Origin: an uncultured Acinetobacter sp.
GTDB lineage: Bacteria > Pseudomonadota > Gammaproteobacteria > Pseudomonadales > Moraxellaceae
DNA length: 6,628 nt
Assembly: GCF_943914805.1 (NCBI RefSeq)
Contig: NZ_CALUDM010000156.1
Span: forward strand, 1 to 6,628
Reading direction: 5' to 3'
A model generated the notes under the pieces. The model searched no databases. It saw only the letters and a list, made by a program, of their open reading frames with translations, and had not been told where the DNA came from. Of this stretch, positions 6,457 to 6,628 are shown piece by piece (position 1 is the stretch's first letter; every line of letters starts with the position of its first letter). A program made the position numbers and the translations under genes.

Positions 6457-6484
6457 CTCTTTCTAAAACTAAAAGTTTAAAGAG
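6457..6484. repeat. Imperfect hairpin upstream of the candidate RNA
   Basis: CTCTTT (6457-6462) pairs with AAAGAG (6479-6484), and inside them AAACT (6466-6470) pairs with AGTTT (6474-6478) around an AAA loop. A 3-nt bulge (CTA) lies on one side. It is AT-rich and could be chance, but it stands in line with the stems at 6369-6437 and 6335-6361. Confidence 0.35.
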
Positions 6485-6628
6485 ATATGAATATTAAAAA
6501 TGAAAATATGGATAAAATTCCCCATTCAATAGTTGTTCATTGTGTTTTTAAACTTAAAGAAAGACCTATCCTTTCAATAAAGAAAAGATACCCTGTAGCC
6601 TCATCATTAAATTAGTTCAGTGCATTTG

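Larger units (their letters stand above)
6240..6628. other. Right-end intergenic region without a convincing protein gene
   Basis: 389 bp, very AT-rich. It contains the possible transporter promoter, the strong minus-strand terminator at 6327-6361, and a run of potential RNA stems up to 6484. In all three minus-strand frames a stop codon occurs within the first 22 nt from the right edge, so any leftward gene beyond the window would end at or before that point. On the plus strand a 42-codon frame at 6487-6615 exists, but its only Shine-Dalgarno-like GAG is 2 nt from the ATG, too close to be convincing. No tRNA or repeat array was seen. Confidence 0.6.

Noticed and set aside
6487..6615. 42-codon plus-strand frame at the right end
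   Set aside because: The only Shine-Dalgarno-like bases are 2 nt from the ATG, the peptide has no recognisable feature, and such lengths arise easily in AT-rich sequence.
6240..6628. tRNA gene or CRISPR array in the right-end region
   Set aside because: No TTC-A-A T-loop, acceptor-stem pairing or CCA-end pattern, and no regularly spaced direct repeats; the stems present are unequal and non-periodic.
1..6628. Defence island, prophage or transposon
   Set aside because: All four genes are core or ordinary chromosomal types, with no integrase, transposase, terminal inverted repeats or target-site duplications, and no evident shift in composition.

Overview
The window is AT-rich and carries four chromosomal genes of ordinary gammaproteobacterial character. 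The most likely source is Acinetobacter or a close relative in the Moraxellaceae. This rests on a full-length RapA of 945 residues (my recollection of the Acinetobacter family length; E. coli RapA is 968), low-GC codon use, and an RluA that closely resembles the E. coli enzyme. The genus call is inference, not proof. I see no insertion sequence, phage gene, CRISPR array, tRNA, rRNA or defence system.

Layout, left to right. A perfect 12-bp hairpin (17-52) lies past the end of a minus-strand gene for a secreted lipoprotein of unknown function (118-819), whose promoter is readable at 850-878. A 386-bp divergent spacer follows, holding candidate promoters for the rightward genes. Next come rluA (1293-1937, rRNA/tRNA pseudouridine synthase) and, after 141 bp with a hairpin, a -10 box and an inverted repeat, rapA (2079-4916, the Swi2/Snf2 ATPase that recycles RNA polymerase). 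rapA converges on an AI-2E/PerM-family membrane protein gene on the minus strand (5148-6164, possibly 6239), and the two share a strong bidirectional terminator at 4981-5009. The last ~390 bp have no convincing protein gene.

rluA and rapA both serve the RNA machinery, one by modifying rRNA/tRNA and the other by freeing stalled RNA polymerase. They are neighbours in E. coli too, but from memory in the opposite order. The lipoprotein and the transporter show no functional link to them or to each other.

The least explained part is 6327-6484. Read on the minus strand it folds on paper into a 9-bp closing stem around two small hairpins, followed directly by a 10-bp terminator stem and seven U's, in front of the transporter gene and with no protein gene to account for it. 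It could be a small RNA, a terminating leader of the transporter gene, or the 3' end of a transcript from outside the window. This is the strongest candidate here for something undescribed; the folding was done by eye.
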